Source of the DNA: JAKVAV01 sp047632755 | Lineage (GTDB): Bacteria > Bacteroidota > Bacteroidia > Flavobacteriales_D > Cryomorphaceae | Length of the DNA stretch: 64,000 nucleotides | Reading direction: 5' to 3' | NCBI GenBank assembly: GCA_047632755.1 | Contig: JBLIDT010000015.1 | Location: 1-64,000, forward strand | Part shown: positions 44,701 through 53,493 of the stretch, one piece after another | How the letters are laid out: each line of letters starts with the position of its first letter | How positions within the stretch are numbered: the stretch's first letter is position 1 | The notes under the pieces: model-generated | Database searches by the model: none | Told to the model about the DNA's origin: nothing | The model's input: only the letters and a program-made list of their open reading frames with translations | Made by a program: the position numbers and the translations under genes

Positions 44701-45575
44701 GATGATAGATTCTGTATTCTCTTTGGCGCTATGCCCGTATTGATTCCTATAAAATAGTAGGACGTGTCGCTGTACTCGTGTTTTTCATGACCGAAAAGGC
44801 CTGATTCGACATCATAATTCCATTTATGCGGGCCTTTGGCATAAAAAAGAATGTAATCATCCTCGTCAAATACCTCATCCGCTTCTCCATCAATATAAAT
44901 AGCATTTTGCAGCAGGTCATCTGGTCTTTCGATACTGTTATCGTAAGGCATTTGACCGTAACCGTTACCAAAAATATTGAGAGACTGCGGATTCAAAATA
45001 TCAGTTTCTACACCCAACTCTCCTAGTTCTGCTAACGTCAATCTGTAAACACCATCCTCTACAACACCAATTTTATACCATTCACCTGTGGCCATGACGC
45101 TGCTATTTGCAAAGTCATTGGTTTTAGGTCGACCGAAAGCTTGCGCTGCAGCATACTGAATTTGAAATTTCTGAATCGGAGCCCCATCCGCCTCACTAAA
45201 AGGAACGTACTCAACCATAAGTTGTGGGACACCTCTTTCATCCTTTACTCTCCATACTAGGTTATCTTCTTGATTGGACTTTGAAATAATACTTCGTTCC
45301 ACTTTAAGGTTCCGTTTTGTTTCAAGTTGATTAATCGAAACAGACGTGACCCGTTGACCTTTATTTAATGGAATCTTCACAAGAGTCCTTGGTAAATATC
45401 CATTTTCCATATCATGAACAGCTCCATCAAAGGTGGGAACACTTATGTTACCCTCTTCGCTCTCAAAACTGACTGGAACAGATTGCCAATTTAGCTCAAT
45501 AACTTCACTTTTTTGAGCCGTGAGACAAAATGAAGACACCAATAAAAGTGTGACTAAAACATGTTTTTTACTCAT
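41721..45575 (-). CDS. porU: Type IX secretion C-terminal signal peptidase PorU
   Basis: 1284 residues. Signal peptide to about residue 21 (FCLTAQ). Gingipain-type C25 peptidase: catalytic His about 793 in INYIGHGGETGW and Cys about 827 in FMTATCEFTRFDD. The C-terminus is itself a T9SS sorting domain, VLNYPNPFTTHTEFYFEH, FTITGKLVKTINT, WDGRDDFGDRLATGTYVYKV. PorU removes the sorting signal of cargo at the cell surface and links it to lipopolysaccharide. It would process the three cargo-type proteins in this window. Divergent from porP/sprF with about 220 bases between. Confidence 0.95.
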   Translation of the reverse strand: MSKKHVLVTLLLVSSFCLTAQKSEVIELNWQSVPVSFESEEGNISVPTFDGAVHDMENGYLPRTLVKIPLNKGQRVTSVSINQLETKRNLKVERSIISKSNQEDNLVWRVKDERGVPQLMVEYVPFSEADGAPIQKFQIQYAAAQAFGRPKTNDFANSSVMATGEWYKIGVVEDGVYRLTLAELGELGVETDILNPQSLNIFGNGYGQMPYDNSIERPDDLLQNAIYIDGEADEVFDEDDYILFYAKGPHKWNYDVESGLFGHEKHEYSDTSYYFIGINTGIAPKRIQNLSSSGSSPTVEIDSFNDYVFQEVDRENVLKSGRTWYGEKFDVQTVYTYSGERFTFPNLIVDSPVILRASVISRNTASSSTFQLGVNGATQITSISSVGTGVVSSFARTGNLTLITNTPSSALNISFSYDKRGIPSASGWLDWFNVNVRRELTMARSQMIFRDAATAGSGQIGRFNVGNANSIQEIWEVTNPSDARRIQYTTSAGIASYTLPIETIREFVAFTGSSFKEPALFGSVGNQNLHALGNEGSIDMIIVSPSFLMSQAEQLAEIHRNHPEDPLSVEVVALNRVYNEFSSGMRDATAIKWLMKMFYDRAGSNKDLAPKYLLLFGDGSYDNVNFSTSNSNLIPTYQSLNSLSPTNSFVSDDYFGLLSDDDGEGNADLMDISVGRLVVKNSAEASSVVNKIRRYIETSSSDCLNCGDADGSFGSWRNVIALVADDEDLNNHMQNSRTISSQIESYTKVFNIERIFTDAFQQVATPGGDRYPDVNKAIDRRVRNGAFIINYIGHGGETGWAQERILDIPTILEWDNTFQMPIFMTATCEFTRFDDPVRTSAGEYVLLNAGGGGVALLTTTRLVYAGPNFQLNTAFYEALFNRPENETLTRLGDVYRDTKNSAASSSSNHRNFSLIGDPALPMAIPKYDVLATSITDTLGNPVDTLKALGVARVAGMVTNAAGQVNSGFNGLIEATVYDRVKQRSTLSNDGGSVFIYPTQEDVVYKGLAEVSNGEFEFDFVLPKDISFAVDTTARISFYAYSQTEDAAGFEDELSIGDRDENAINDGQGPAIDLYMNDENFVFGGYTDNEPILLAKIFDSNGVNTVGTGIGHDISAVLDGDVANTLVLNDYYSSDLSTFQRGSVKFPFDELSSGNHSIELTVWDVHNNSSKSNIEFIVAESEGLAIERVLNYPNPFTTHTEFYFEHNQSSEFLNVLIEVFTITGKLVKTINTVSNTEGFRNAPIPWDGRDDFGDRLATGTYVYKVSVKNPTGDTDMKFEKLVILN

Positions 45576-45752
45576 CAGTATGGCGAGATTCTTTTTTACA
45601 TTACAATCTTAGCGTGAAATAACACCACAATAGATGTAACATTAATGTACGAATGAAGTAATTTTATCTTTAAACATGGCCTAAACGCCAGCCACTTCCG
45701 AATTATTGCACATACTTATGATTAACGGGAAAACCGCGAATAAAAAAATTCG

Positions 45753-45760
45753 TATACTTG
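45753..45760 (+). promoter_or_regulatory. -7 promoter element of the porP/sprF-gldJ pair
   Basis: TATACTTG, fitting TAnnTTTG with one mismatch, 36 bases before ATG 45796. It lies inside the longer frame from 45706, which supports the later start for the gene. Confidence 0.45.
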
Positions 45761-45795
45761 GAGCTTTGAAAAAAACTGCATTTTTACCCCCATTT

Positions 45796-46773
45796 ATGGT
45801 GCGTAGACTGACCTTTGTAACACTTGCGATCTTTATATTCTGTGGCGTCTTCTCGACGCACGAAGCGAAGGCTCAAGATCCCACTTTTACGCAATTTTAT
45901 GCGAACCCTCTCTATTTGAACCCTGCCTTGGCGGGCACAGCCACCTGTCCTCGGGTGGTTTTCAACCATAGAAATCAATGGCCCGCGCTATCGGGGAGCT
46001 TTGTGACGAACAGCGTCTCTTACGATCAATACGTGGATGCTGTAAGCGGAGGTTTAGGGCTTTATGTCATGAGCGACAATGCAGGTAGAGGAACCCTTAC
46101 CCAGTTTTCGGTAAACGGGATCTATTCTTATCAATTGGCCCTTACCGATAAGATTTCCATGGTAGCAGGATTCCAAGCGAGCTACTTTCAAAGAAATCTT
46201 GATTGGGGCAGCTTAACTTTTGGCGACCAAATCGACCCTAGACGTGGGTTCATATATGATACCCAAGACACTCCTCGAGGTGGAAAAGTAGATAATGTTG
46301 ATTTTAGTACAGGGTTTGTGATCTTTAGTGAAACCTTCTTTGGGGGTGTAGCCGTACACCACCTATTTGAACCAAACGAATCACTGATCGTGCAAGAAGC
46401 ACCACTAGAACGAAGGTATACTGTTCATGCAGGAGCCAAATTGCCACTTGGTAAAGACATTAAAGGGAATACGGACACGTATATCTCCCCAAACATTCTT
46501 TACCAGCAGCAATACGACTTCCAGCAAATCAATTTAGGTCTTTACATTCAAAAAGGTCTCCTTATTGGTGGGGTGTGGTATAGATTCGAAGATTCATTTA
46601 TTATCCTGTTAGGAGTTGAAACAGATCAATTCAAAACAGGTTATAGCTATGATCTTACCACGAGTCGTTTGACTACAGAGACGGCTGGTTCGCACGAGAT
46701 TTCTTTTGCTTTCAACTTTAACTGTAGACCCAAGAAAAAGAAGTTCAGGGCAATAAAGTGCCCCGCTTTTTAG
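45796..46773 (+). CDS. PorP/SprF-family type IX secretion membrane protein
   Basis: 325 residues from ATG at 45796, where a signal peptide begins (MVRRLTFVTLAIFIFCGVF to EAKAQ); the upstream frame to 45706 opens with TTG and covers the probable promoter. After it comes the family start QDPTFTQFYANPLYLNPALAG, then a beta-barrel-type body with LGLYVMSDNAGRGTL and a Phe-ending strand. PorP/SprF proteins sit in the outer membrane; one copy is a core T9SS part and others partner individual adhesins. The place next to gldJ and opposite porU suggests a T9SS role. Which of the two it is cannot be decided. Confidence 0.88.
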   Translation: MVRRLTFVTLAIFIFCGVFSTHEAKAQDPTFTQFYANPLYLNPALAGTATCPRVVFNHRNQWPALSGSFVTNSVSYDQYVDAVSGGLGLYVMSDNAGRGTLTQFSVNGIYSYQLALTDKISMVAGFQASYFQRNLDWGSLTFGDQIDPRRGFIYDTQDTPRGGKVDNVDFSTGFVIFSETFFGGVAVHHLFEPNESLIVQEAPLERRYTVHAGAKLPLGKDIKGNTDTYISPNILYQQQYDFQQINLGLYIQKGLLIGGVWYRFEDSFIILLGVETDQFKTGYSYDLTTSRLTTETAGSHEISFAFNFNCRPKKKKFRAIKCPAF

Positions 46774-46821
46774 TTTTTCAGTCTCAATTTGAATACCTGC
46801 ACATTAGAAACCATAATTCCC

Positions 46822-48561
46822 ATGAAAGTCTTTTCAGGAAAATTTTTGATAGTAGCCTTAATGGGTGGAGTAATTGTCTCTACCTCTTCATGCAGCTACG
46901 AAAGCTCAAGCGCCACAGGTTGGAATTACAATGATCCTGAAAATGGCGGCTTTGAAAAAGTCCTTTACTCTGAGCAAGAAACAGGTCCAGGCCTAATTCT
47001 TATCGAAGGAGGAACATTTACCATGGGTGCTACTGAGCAGATGGTAATGAAAGATTGGAACAACATTCAGCGCAGAGTTACCGTGTCTTCTTTTTACATG
47101 GATGAAACGGAAGTGACGAATGTTTACTGGTTAGAGTACCTGTATTGGTTGAGAAGAGTATACGGAGCTGATTACCCAGAGATCTACAGAAAAGCTCTCC
47201 CTGACACATTGGTTTGGAGATCTCGTTTGGCTTACAACGAGCCCTACGTCGAGTATTATCTTCGTCACCCTTCTTTTAACGACTACCCTGTAGTGGGAAT
47301 TAATTGGCTTCAAGCCAATGATTTTTGCGCCTGGAGGTCTGACCGAGTAAATGAGGCAATCTTAATCCGCGAAGGTTTATTTGAGCACTTTCCACAACAA
47401 ATAAATGAGGATCACTTTGATACAGACGCCTACTTGGCGGGTCAATACGAAAGCGGTAAGCGAGTAGATGGGCTTTCTGATCTGGATCCTGACCAAGAAT
47501 TTAGAAATGTCCGTATGGAAGATGGTATTCTCTTGCCCAGATACCGCCTACCAACAGAAGCTGAGTGGGAATTTGCCGCATATGGCTTAGTTGGTAATTC
47601 TTTCCAAGAATTGGTGACTGAAAGAAAAGTATATCCTTGGAATGGCCACTACGTTCGTGAAGGGGACAACAACAGTCGTTTTTATGGCGAGTTGGTAGCA
47701 AACTTTGTTAGAGGAAAAGGTGACTATATGGGTGTGGCAGGAAGCCTGAATGATAATGCCGACATAACGGCCCCCGTCTACGCTTATCAGCCAAATGACT
47801 ACGGTCTGTACAATATGGCGGGAAACGTCAGCGAGTGGGTAATGGACGTGTATCGTCCTCTAAGCCCAGAGGATGTTGCTGAATTTCGTCCTTTTAGAGG
47901 TAACGTTTATAAAACAAAAGTTCTTGACAGCGAAGGATCGATTGATGATAAACTTACCATAGTCACTTATGATGTTGAGGGGGTAAATCAATACATCAAA
48001 GACTTTGACGAAGAGACTCGAGGAAAACTAAATCCTGAAGAAGCTCAATTGATGGAGAACCTCAATGCCTTTAGTGAACAGGCTATGGAAAGAATGAGTG
48101 AGGGAAAACCAGATGAAGCTTATACCCTCGTAAGAGATGGTATTCAGGCGATACGCACTAGCGGCGTTAGAATTGCTCCTGAACTTCTGAGCGGTGTTGG
48201 AAATTTCGTTGAGGATACGCCTGGAAATGTTCGAATGAGAAAAGTTCGCTCGGAGGAAAACATCGATCGAGACAATTACCGTATAGCCGACAACATCGAC
48301 TACAAGGATGGGGATTTTAATTCGAGCATTAATTACACCTCTCCCAATTCCAATGAAGCAGCAATGTACGACTACGGAAACACGACCCTTGTCAGTAACA
48401 GATCTCGTGTTTACAAAGGCGGTAGCTGGAGAGATAGAGCATATTACTTAAGTCCTGGAACACGACGTTTCATGGATGAAAGAAAAGCAACTGCAACAAT
48501 CGGTTTCAGATGCGCTATGGATCGTGTAGGAAGTCCCGTAGGTTTCAATCAGACTAGATAA
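46822..48561 (+). CDS. gldJ: Gliding motility lipoprotein GldJ
   Basis: 579 residues from ATG at 46822 (TTG 46789 gives extra residues before the signal). Lipoprotein signal MKVFSGKFLIVALMGG with lipobox STSSC. The body is a formylglycine-enzyme-like (FGE/sulfatase-modifying) domain: GPGLILIEGGTFTMGATE, DETEVTNVYWLEYL, RLPTEAEWEFAA, GNVSEWVMDVYRP, YKGGSWRDRAYYL and GFRCAMD. Residues about 370-460 are a helical insert absent from simple FGE domains. GldJ is a structural partner of the gliding/T9SS machine (GldK-related) at the outer membrane. About 48 bases after the porP/sprF stop; likely one operon. Confidence 0.93.
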   Translation: MKVFSGKFLIVALMGGVIVSTSSCSYESSSATGWNYNDPENGGFEKVLYSEQETGPGLILIEGGTFTMGATEQMVMKDWNNIQRRVTVSSFYMDETEVTNVYWLEYLYWLRRVYGADYPEIYRKALPDTLVWRSRLAYNEPYVEYYLRHPSFNDYPVVGINWLQANDFCAWRSDRVNEAILIREGLFEHFPQQINEDHFDTDAYLAGQYESGKRVDGLSDLDPDQEFRNVRMEDGILLPRYRLPTEAEWEFAAYGLVGNSFQELVTERKVYPWNGHYVREGDNNSRFYGELVANFVRGKGDYMGVAGSLNDNADITAPVYAYQPNDYGLYNMAGNVSEWVMDVYRPLSPEDVAEFRPFRGNVYKTKVLDSEGSIDDKLTIVTYDVEGVNQYIKDFDEETRGKLNPEEAQLMENLNAFSEQAMERMSEGKPDEAYTLVRDGIQAIRTSGVRIAPELLSGVGNFVEDTPGNVRMRKVRSEENIDRDNYRIADNIDYKDGDFNSSINYTSPNSNEAAMYDYGNTTLVSNRSRVYKGGSWRDRAYYLSPGTRRFMDERKATATIGFRCAMDRVGSPVGFNQTR

Positions 48562-48584
48562 GAACTCTGTTAAATAAATTTTTC

Positions 48585-48620
48585 AAACACTCGATCGATT
48601 TGGTCGGGTGTTTTTATTTT
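48585..48620 (+). terminator. Terminator between gldJ and murF
   Basis: AAACACTCGA pairs with TCGGGTGTTT across TCGATTTGG, followed by a T-rich run. The same T-run contains the -7 element for murF. Confidence 0.75.
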
Positions 48621-48622
48621 TG
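48615..48622 (+). promoter_or_regulatory. -7 promoter element of murF
   Basis: TATTTTTG, 5 bases before the murF ATG at 48628, giving a nearly leaderless transcript. It overlaps the terminator tail. Confidence 0.45.
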
Positions 48623-48627
48623 GGCCT

Positions 48628-49914
48628 ATGGAAATCCAAGAGCTCTATAAGATTTATCTCAAAACACCACGGATCACGACCGACACAAGAAAGTCGGTTG
48701 ACAAGAGTTTCTTCTTTTGTCTGAAAGGTCCAAATTTCGATGCGAACTCGTTTGCACTTACTGCGCTTGACAGAGGTGCAGTCCATGTAGTGGCTGATAA
48801 CCCAAAACTCAGTAACGAAGAAGACATAACTGTTGTAGACGATGTACTCACCACCTTACAGAGACTCGCTCGCCATCATCGAAACCAGTTTGAATTCCCT
48901 GTTATTGGCCTAACGGGGAGCAACGGTAAAACGACCAATAAAGAACTTATAGCAGCGGTTCTTTCGCGCAAGTACAAGACCTATTTCACTGAGGGTAATT
49001 TGAACAACCACATTGGCGTTCCGCTCACTTTACTATCCATTCCCCTCGATGCTCAGATGGCCGTGATTGAAATGGGGGCAAACGCCCAAGGTGAAATCAG
49101 AGACCTTTGCCATATTTCAGATCCAGACTTCGGAATGATCACCAACATCGGTAAAGCACACCTCGAGGGGTTTGGGGGAATTGAAGGCGTAAGGAAAGGA
49201 AAGTCAGAACTGTACAAACATATCAGATCAAAGAACGCCAAGCTCTTTGTAAACGGGGATGATGACCTTTTGATCGAGCTCTCAGAAGGAATTGAACGGA
49301 CTTTCTTTGGCTCTAATGAAAATTTTTACTGCTCAGGATCCATTGCGAAACGAAAACCGTTTATCTCATTTGAATTTAGTCACGGAGGAAACGGATCAGG
49401 TGAAATAGAAACACAATTGGTTGGAGCCTATAATTTCTCAAATTTAATGGCGGCGGGATGCATTGGGTGTTACTTTGGTGTGCCTATTGAAGACGTAAGT
49501 TCAGCTCTGCAGGAATACAAGCCCAATAACAACCGATCTGAAATGGTTGATACGGGTAAGAATAAACTAATTCTTGACGCCTACAATGCAAATCCTAGCA
49601 GCATGGAATTAGCTATGGCCAATTTTGCTGAAATGGATCACGAACCAAAATTGGCCTTAGTTGGACACATGCTCGAATTAGGAGAAACCTCAAAAGCTGA
49701 ACACCAAATATTAATTGACCAATTATTCGGTCTTAAACTCAAAACCGTTCTAGTCGGAAATAATTTTGCCGACTGCAATAAAAAAGGGTTCCACTACTGT
49801 GAAACCCCTGAAGATTTGAAAACTTGGCTTCAAACCAATACTATAGAAAACCACCTGATCATTGCAAAAGGAAGCAGGTTGCTGGCGATGGAAAAAGCGG
49901 CAGCCTTTCTCTAA
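48628..49914 (+). CDS. murF: UDP-N-acetylmuramoyl-tripeptide--D-alanyl-D-alanine ligase
   Basis: 428 residues. N-terminal domain with ITTDTRKSVDKSFFFCLKG, central ATP site VIGLTGSNGKTTNKE (about 100), NNHIGVPLTLL, VIEMGANAQGEI, NIGKAHLEGFGG, and in the C-terminal domain DAYNANPSSMELAM and GHMLELGETS. It adds the D-Ala-D-Ala made by Ddl to the peptidoglycan precursor. Converges with the acyl-CoA dehydrogenase (4-base overlap). Confidence 0.95.
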   Translation: MEIQELYKIYLKTPRITTDTRKSVDKSFFFCLKGPNFDANSFALTALDRGAVHVVADNPKLSNEEDITVVDDVLTTLQRLARHHRNQFEFPVIGLTGSNGKTTNKELIAAVLSRKYKTYFTEGNLNNHIGVPLTLLSIPLDAQMAVIEMGANAQGEIRDLCHISDPDFGMITNIGKAHLEGFGGIEGVRKGKSELYKHIRSKNAKLFVNGDDDLLIELSEGIERTFFGSNENFYCSGSIAKRKPFISFEFSHGGNGSGEIETQLVGAYNFSNLMAAGCIGCYFGVPIEDVSSALQEYKPNNNRSEMVDTGKNKLILDAYNANPSSMELAMANFAEMDHEPKLALVGHMLELGETSKAEHQILIDQLFGLKLKTVLVGNNFADCNKKGFHYCETPEDLKTWLQTNTIENHLIIAKGSRLLAMEKAAAFL

Positions 49915-51053
49915 TCTTTCAGTATTGTTCTGGAAATTACAATCTTTTGAATCTCAGAAGTTCCTTCATAAATCTGAGTGATCTTTGCATCACGCATCAA
50001 TCGCTCTACATGGTACTCCTTCACAAAACCATAACCTCCATGCACCTGAACTGCCTCAACGGTGACATCCATTGCCACTTTTGAAGCAAACAACTTAGCC
50101 ATTGAGCTTGCGAAATCAAAGTTCTCTCCATTGTCTTTTTGCTGTGCCGCTTTCAGGCATAGCAAACGCGCTGCTTCTATTTCGGTCGCCATATCAGCCA
50201 ACTTAAAAGCGATGGCTTGGTGCTGGTGAATGGGTTTGCCGAAAGACTCTCTTTCCTTGCTGTATGCTAGAGCTAATTCATAAGCTCCGCTGGCAATCCC
50301 GAGGGCTTGCGCAGCAATTCCAATTCGCCCTCCAGAGAGGGTTTTCATGGCGAACTTAAATCCAAAACCTTCCTCACCTATTCGGTTCTCTTTGGGCACT
50401 TTTACGTCTTGAAACATGAGAGTATGAGTGTCGCTTCCGCGAATACCTAACTTATCTTCTTTTGCTCCAAGTTGAAAACCCTCCATCTCTCTCTCGATGA
50501 TCAAGCAGTTAATTCCTCTGTGGCCTTTCTCCACATCCGTTTGGACAATGACTAGATAAATGGAAGCTGTTCCTCCATTGGTAATCCAGTTCTTGGTTCC
50601 GTTAACGAGGTAATGATCACCTTTATCAATAGCCGTTGTTCTCTGTGAAGTGGCATCAGATCCAGCTTCGGGTTCACTTAAACAGAAAGCTCCGATTTTC
50701 TCACCAGTAGCCAATGGCACCAAGTATTTTTTCTTTTGCTCTTCTGACCCGAATTTCTCCAACCCCCAGCAAACCAAACTATTGTTTACTGACATACATA
50801 CAGAAGTTGAGGCATCGATCTTGGAGAGCTCCTCCATTGCCAAAACATAAGAAACGGTATCCATACCACTTCCTCCGTATTTTGGGTCGGTCATCATTCC
50901 CATAAAACCTAGCTCAGCTAGCTGTTTTACTTCATCTTTGGGAAATCTTTGTTCAGTATCGCGCGCAATCACGCCAGGCTTCAAAACATTCTGAGCAAAA
51001 TCGCGTGCAGCGTCTCTTACTGCAATTTGCTCTTCAGTCAATTGAAAATTCAT
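49911..51053 (-). CDS. Acyl-CoA dehydrogenase, short/branched-chain type
   Basis: 380 residues. ALSEPEAGSD-type motif (CLSEPEAGSDATS), WITNGGTASIYLV, the catalytic Glu363 in QIYEGTSEIQ, and the terminal VISRTILKD. The FAD enzyme oxidises short or branched acyl-CoA esters; it most resembles butyryl-CoA dehydrogenases. Expressed from its own promoter (-7 box 51083-51090), divergent from anmK with about 60 bases between starts. It lies close to a leucine/glutamate-type dehydrogenase, which would fit amino-acid catabolism, but they are on opposite strands. Confidence 0.93.
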   Translation of the reverse strand: MNFQLTEEQIAVRDAARDFAQNVLKPGVIARDTEQRFPKDEVKQLAELGFMGMMTDPKYGGSGMDTVSYVLAMEELSKIDASTSVCMSVNNSLVCWGLEKFGSEEQKKKYLVPLATGEKIGAFCLSEPEAGSDATSQRTTAIDKGDHYLVNGTKNWITNGGTASIYLVIVQTDVEKGHRGINCLIIEREMEGFQLGAKEDKLGIRGSDTHTLMFQDVKVPKENRIGEEGFGFKFAMKTLSGGRIGIAAQALGIASGAYELALAYSKERESFGKPIHQHQAIAFKLADMATEIEAARLLCLKAAQQKDNGENFDFASSMAKLFASKVAMDVTVEAVQVHGGYGFVKEYHVERLMRDAKITQIYEGTSEIQKIVISRTILKD

Positions 51054-51082
51054 AATTTATCGTGGTTTAATTTTCAGCGTCG

Positions 51083-51090
51083 CAAATTTA
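51083..51090 (-). promoter_or_regulatory. -7 promoter element of the acyl-CoA dehydrogenase gene
   Basis: TAAATTTG on the minus strand, 30 bases before the ATG. Fits TAnnTTTG. Confidence 0.5.
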
Positions 51091-51113
51091 CGGTTTAATT
51101 GAAAACAGAATTT

Positions 51114-52175
51114 ATGCAACCAATATCTCTTTACTCTACTGTCTATCAAATTGGAATCGGTGCAATGACGGGTACCTCACTCGATGGACTGGATCTGGCT
51201 TTGTGCAGATTCAGCGAAAACGGCTACGAAATTCTCGGCTTTCAATGCGTCCAATTGCCTACCAGATTGAGAGAATCACTAACTGATGCTCACACAAAAA
51301 CCAGCCACGAATTTTTTAGAATTGAAAATAACTACTCGCGATTTATCGCTGAATCCATTTCTGAATTTTACGAGAAAACGGGAAAGCGAGCAGAGTTCGT
51401 TGGAATACATGGTCAAACGATTTTCCATGAACCTGAATCTCAACTAACCGTTCAAATGCTCAACGGCGGATTGGTCGCAGCGAGAACGGGCCTGACCACG
51501 GTATGCGATTTTCGTCGGGCCGATATAGCTCTTAAAGGTCAAGGCGCGCCCTTGGTTCCAATTGGTGATCGAGACTTGTTTAGCCAATACGATGCCTGCC
51601 TGAACCTCGGTGGATTTGCAAATCTGAGCTCGGAAGCGGATGGAAGCAGAGTTGCTTTTGATATCTGCCCTCTTAACATTGTTCTCAACCTCTTGGCAAA
51701 AAAAGAAGGAAAAGAGTACGATGATGGTGGTCAAATAGCCGCATCTGGAAAATTAGACAATGATCTCTTAAGTCAACTTAACTCCCTTAACTACTACGAG
51801 CAGATGCCCCCGAAGTCATTGGGCCGCGAATGGATGGAAGATCAAATACTCCCGATTCTTAATGAAATCGGAAATCGTGCAGCCCTCCGAACTTATACTG
51901 AACATGCAGCTCAACAAATCGCTCAAAAACTACCTCAGTCGGGAAAGGTTTTGGTGACAGGCGGAGGAGTGTACAACAGATTTTTAATTTCTCAAATAAA
52001 GCGAGTGCTTCCATCTACAGACTTGATCATTCCAGAAAATAAATTGATTGAAGGAAAGGAAGCCTTGATTTTTGCCTACTTGGCCAAATTGAGATTAGAA
52101 GGCGAAATAAATATTTTAGCATCTGTTACCGGCGCATCTCGAGATTCTTCCTCTGGAGCAGTGTATGCACCCTGA
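51114..52175 (+). CDS. anmK: Anhydro-N-acetylmuramic acid kinase
   Basis: 353 residues from ATG at 51114 (a TTG 5 codons upstream is less likely). IGAMTGTSLDGLDLALCRF, FVGIHGQTIFHEP, TVCDFRRADIALKGQGAPL, NLGGFANLS, GGVYNRFLI and GKEALIFAYLA are the ASKHA-kinase motifs of AnmK. It phosphorylates anhydroMurNAc released from the wall so it can be recycled. Divergent from the acyl-CoA dehydrogenase. Confidence 0.94.
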   Translation: MQPISLYSTVYQIGIGAMTGTSLDGLDLALCRFSENGYEILGFQCVQLPTRLRESLTDAHTKTSHEFFRIENNYSRFIAESISEFYEKTGKRAEFVGIHGQTIFHEPESQLTVQMLNGGLVAARTGLTTVCDFRRADIALKGQGAPLVPIGDRDLFSQYDACLNLGGFANLSSEADGSRVAFDICPLNIVLNLLAKKEGKEYDDGGQIAASGKLDNDLLSQLNSLNYYEQMPPKSLGREWMEDQILPILNEIGNRAALRTYTEHAAQQIAQKLPQSGKVLVTGGGVYNRFLISQIKRVLPSTDLIIPENKLIEGKEALIFAYLAKLRLEGEINILASVTGASRDSSSGAVYAP

Positions 52176-52237
52176 TATATTTAGATAATTTAAGACAAGA
52201 TTAAAGGAGAACATTCTTAGGGCATGATCGGTTTTAA

Positions 52238-52245
52238 TATATTTG
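52238..52245 (+). promoter_or_regulatory. -7 promoter element of the Glu/Leu dehydrogenase-nhaD operon
   Basis: TATATTTG, 20 bases before the ATG at 52266. Matches TAnnTTTG exactly; no clear -33 seen. Confidence 0.55.
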
Positions 52246-52265
52246 CGCGGCACTAAAACACCTCC

Positions 52266-53492
52266 ATGAGAGACCTCCTGAAAAAATTCGAAGAACGCTC
52301 ACCAGAAATTGTTTTTGAATGGAGTGATCCTGAAACAGAGGCAGTAGGCTGGATAGTGATCAATAGCCTCAGAGGAGGAGCCGCTGGCGGCGGAACGCGC
52401 ATGAGAGTCGGATTAGACCGCAGAGAAGTTGAGTCACTAGCGAAGACAATGGAAGTGAAGTTTACCGTTTCGGGACCACCGATTGGAGGAGCTAAAAGCG
52501 GAATCAATTTCGATCCGCAAGACCCACGAAAGCAAGGAGTCTTGGAAAGATGGTACAAAGCCGTTACTCCACTTCTCAAAAGCTATTACGGAACTGGCGG
52601 CGATCTGAATGTGGATGAAATTCACGAGGTCATCCCAATTACTGAAGACTACGGTCTCTGGCACCCTCAAGAAGGTGTAGTGAATGGACACTTCAATCCT
52701 AGAGAAAACGAAAAAATTCAACAAATTGGTCAGCTGCGTTTTGGCGTTTCCAAAGTAGTAGAAGACCCCTATTTTTCTCCTGATCCGTCGCGAAAATTCG
52801 TGATTGCAGATATGATTACTGGTTACGGTGTAGCCGTAAGCGTAATGCACCATTATGCTTTGAGAGGTGAGGAATACAAAGGGAAAAGAGCCATAATCCA
52901 AGGTTGGGGAAACGTTGGTGCTTCAGCCGCATATTACCTTGCTCAAGCTGGAATCTCGATAGTGGGAATTATCGACAGACAAGGCGGCTTGATCAATCAA
53001 GAAGGAATGACATTTGACGAGGTCAGAAATCTTTTTCTAAAAAAGGAGGGAAATGCGCTTACGGGTAATAACCTTCTATCATTCGACGAAGTCAATTCAA
53101 AAATATGGAATACGGAATCTGAAATTTTTCTCCCTTGTGCTGCCTCAAGATTGATCACTCGGGATCAAGTAGACCGAATGATTGACTCCGGCCTCGAGGT
53201 GATTGCCAGCGGTGCCAACGTACCTTTTGCCGATTCGGAGATATTCTTCGGGCCGATCATGGAGTACACGGACAAAAAAGTGAGCATCATCCCCGATTTT
53301 ATTTCAAACTGCGGTATGGCAAGGGTTTTCGCTTATTGCATGGGCAAGGACGTTGAAATGAGCGATGACGCGATTTTTTCAGATACCTCAGATATCATCA
53401 AGAATGCCATTCAGTCCATTATTGATAAGCATAACCAAAAAACAAATATGGCAGAGACGGCTTTTGAGATAGCTCTCTCGCAACTCGTGTAA
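52266..53492 (+). CDS. Glu/Leu/Phe/Val dehydrogenase family protein
   Basis: 408 residues. Substrate domain with AAGGGTRMRVGLDRREVESLA, catalytic Lys in PIGGAKSGI (about 75-82) and TGGDLNVDE; NAD-binding domain with IQGWGNVGASAAYYLAQAG (Rossmann GxGxxG-type) and LPCAASRLIT, ASGANVPF. It deaminates an amino acid to the 2-oxo acid; sequence alone does not fix whether the substrate is glutamate or a branched amino acid. One base separates it from nhaD. Confidence 0.88.
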   Translation: MRDLLKKFEERSPEIVFEWSDPETEAVGWIVINSLRGGAAGGGTRMRVGLDRREVESLAKTMEVKFTVSGPPIGGAKSGINFDPQDPRKQGVLERWYKAVTPLLKSYYGTGGDLNVDEIHEVIPITEDYGLWHPQEGVVNGHFNPRENEKIQQIGQLRFGVSKVVEDPYFSPDPSRKFVIADMITGYGVAVSVMHHYALRGEEYKGKRAIIQGWGNVGASAAYYLAQAGISIVGIIDRQGGLINQEGMTFDEVRNLFLKKEGNALTGNNLLSFDEVNSKIWNTESEIFLPCAASRLITRDQVDRMIDSGLEVIASGANVPFADSEIFFGPIMEYTDKKVSIIPDFISNCGMARVFAYCMGKDVEMSDDAIFSDTSDIIKNAIQSIIDKHNQKTNMAETAFEIALSQLV

Positions 53493-53493
53493 G

